DNA of 64,000 nt from Anseongella ginsenosidimutans. Lineage in GTDB: Bacteria; Bacteroidota; Bacteroidia; Sphingobacteriales; Sphingobacteriaceae. Under the pieces are notes generated by a model, which made no database searches, had not been told where the DNA came from, and saw only the letters and a list, made by a program, of their open reading frames with translations. Positions 63,912 to 64,000 of the stretch are shown piece by piece. Location: contig NZ_CP042432.1 in the NCBI RefSeq assembly GCF_008033235.1, forward strand, positions 3,720,001-3,784,000, read 5' to 3'. The position numbers and the translations under genes are program-made. The first letter of the stretch is position 1; each line of letters begins with the position of its first letter.

Positions 63912-64000
63912 ATGACAACCCGTTACGAAACGCTCAAGAACAGCCTTCAGACAGAGGAAATGGTGATCAATATGGGTCCTCAGCACCCTTCCACTCATGG
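63912..64000 (+). CDS. nuoD: NADH-quinone oxidoreductase subunit D, N-terminus only
   Basis: The frame starts at the ATG at 63912 after a clear AGGAGA Shine-Dalgarno and runs off the right edge. VINMGPQHPSTHG is the highly conserved opening of the 49-kDa subunit near the quinone site. Confidence 0.93.
   Translation, partial: MTTRYETLKNSLQTEEMVINMGPQHPSTH

Overview
The window looks like a chromosome segment of a member of the Bacteroidota, probably from the Sphingobacteriales/Chitinophagales/Cytophagales side. The evidence is the repeated -7 promoter element TAnnTTTG, general scarcity of Shine-Dalgarno sequences, family-typical proteins (DUF3078, DUF2490, WbqC, a Bacteroidota-type coupling protein with an aromatic N-terminal membrane domain) and an AsnRS with a coiled-coil insertion. 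It falls into two parts: a mobile/accessory region (about 1-17,100) and a housekeeping chromosome region (about 17,140-64,000).

Accessory region. At the left edge is the N-terminus of a type IV coupling protein, then a relaxase and its ribbon-helix-helix partner, all on the minus strand, with a nested palindrome upstream that is a good oriT candidate. Cargo follows: an unrecognised overlapping gene pair (2428-3823) whose products share a short INAxNIxGxIxQIG motif, a tiny basic ORF, a four-helix membrane protein, a CoiA-like nuclease-type protein, a secreted Ntn hydrolase, a frameshifted alpha/beta hydrolase, a DUF6624 protein, and a CocE-type hydrolase locus split by a complete IS21-family element (9458-12001, istA/istB, about 63-bp imperfect terminal repeats). 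The region ends with a 54-aa ORF translationally coupled to a large serine recombinase and a second, similar serine recombinase. The reading frame of the second runs antisense through the terminator and body of tRNA-Pro(CGG). This is therefore best read as a mobilizable or conjugative island docked beside tRNA-Pro; its other end lies outside the window.

Chromosome region. tRNA-Pro and tRNA-Thr are followed by yqgE-purK-purE; pdxH (C-terminus displaced by a one-base change in a G tract) with a GNAT gene; a tetR-tolC-MFP-RND efflux operon with a perfect 11-bp inverted-repeat operator; purB; nfu; ubiX-mtaB-suhB with a promoter and terminator-bearing leader before ubiX; tRNA-His; a 22-nt minisatellite; DUF2490-pstSCAB; rnhA; lgt convergent with fbp; metallophosphoesterase and trmN6; an antiporter; queuosine-precursor transporter and omega-amidase (divergent); bioB; wbqC-like and a lipid A acyltransferase-like gene; a PLP aminotransferase; rluD; a D-cysteine desulfhydrase-like gene; lysine 6-aminotransferase; a Tat-exported SGNH hydrolase; a DJ-1/PfpI protein; rpoN; asnS; mscL; DUF3078; murI; an NlpC/P60 lipoprotein; a class-A beta-lactamase-like protein; a PA0069-type radical SAM protein; and nuoC with the start of nuoD.

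Most notable observations: (1) the uncharacterised two-gene module with a shared motif next to the mobilization genes; (2) repeated placement of a perfect TAnnTTTG box only 4-7 nt before the start codon of at least seven housekeeping genes, implying leaderless mRNAs; (3) a possible attenuator or small RNA before ubiX; (4) a perfect 23-nt palindrome on the radical SAM promoter; (5) a chimeric recombinase-tRNA junction; (6) a 93-nt near-palindrome and a 22-nt minisatellite.
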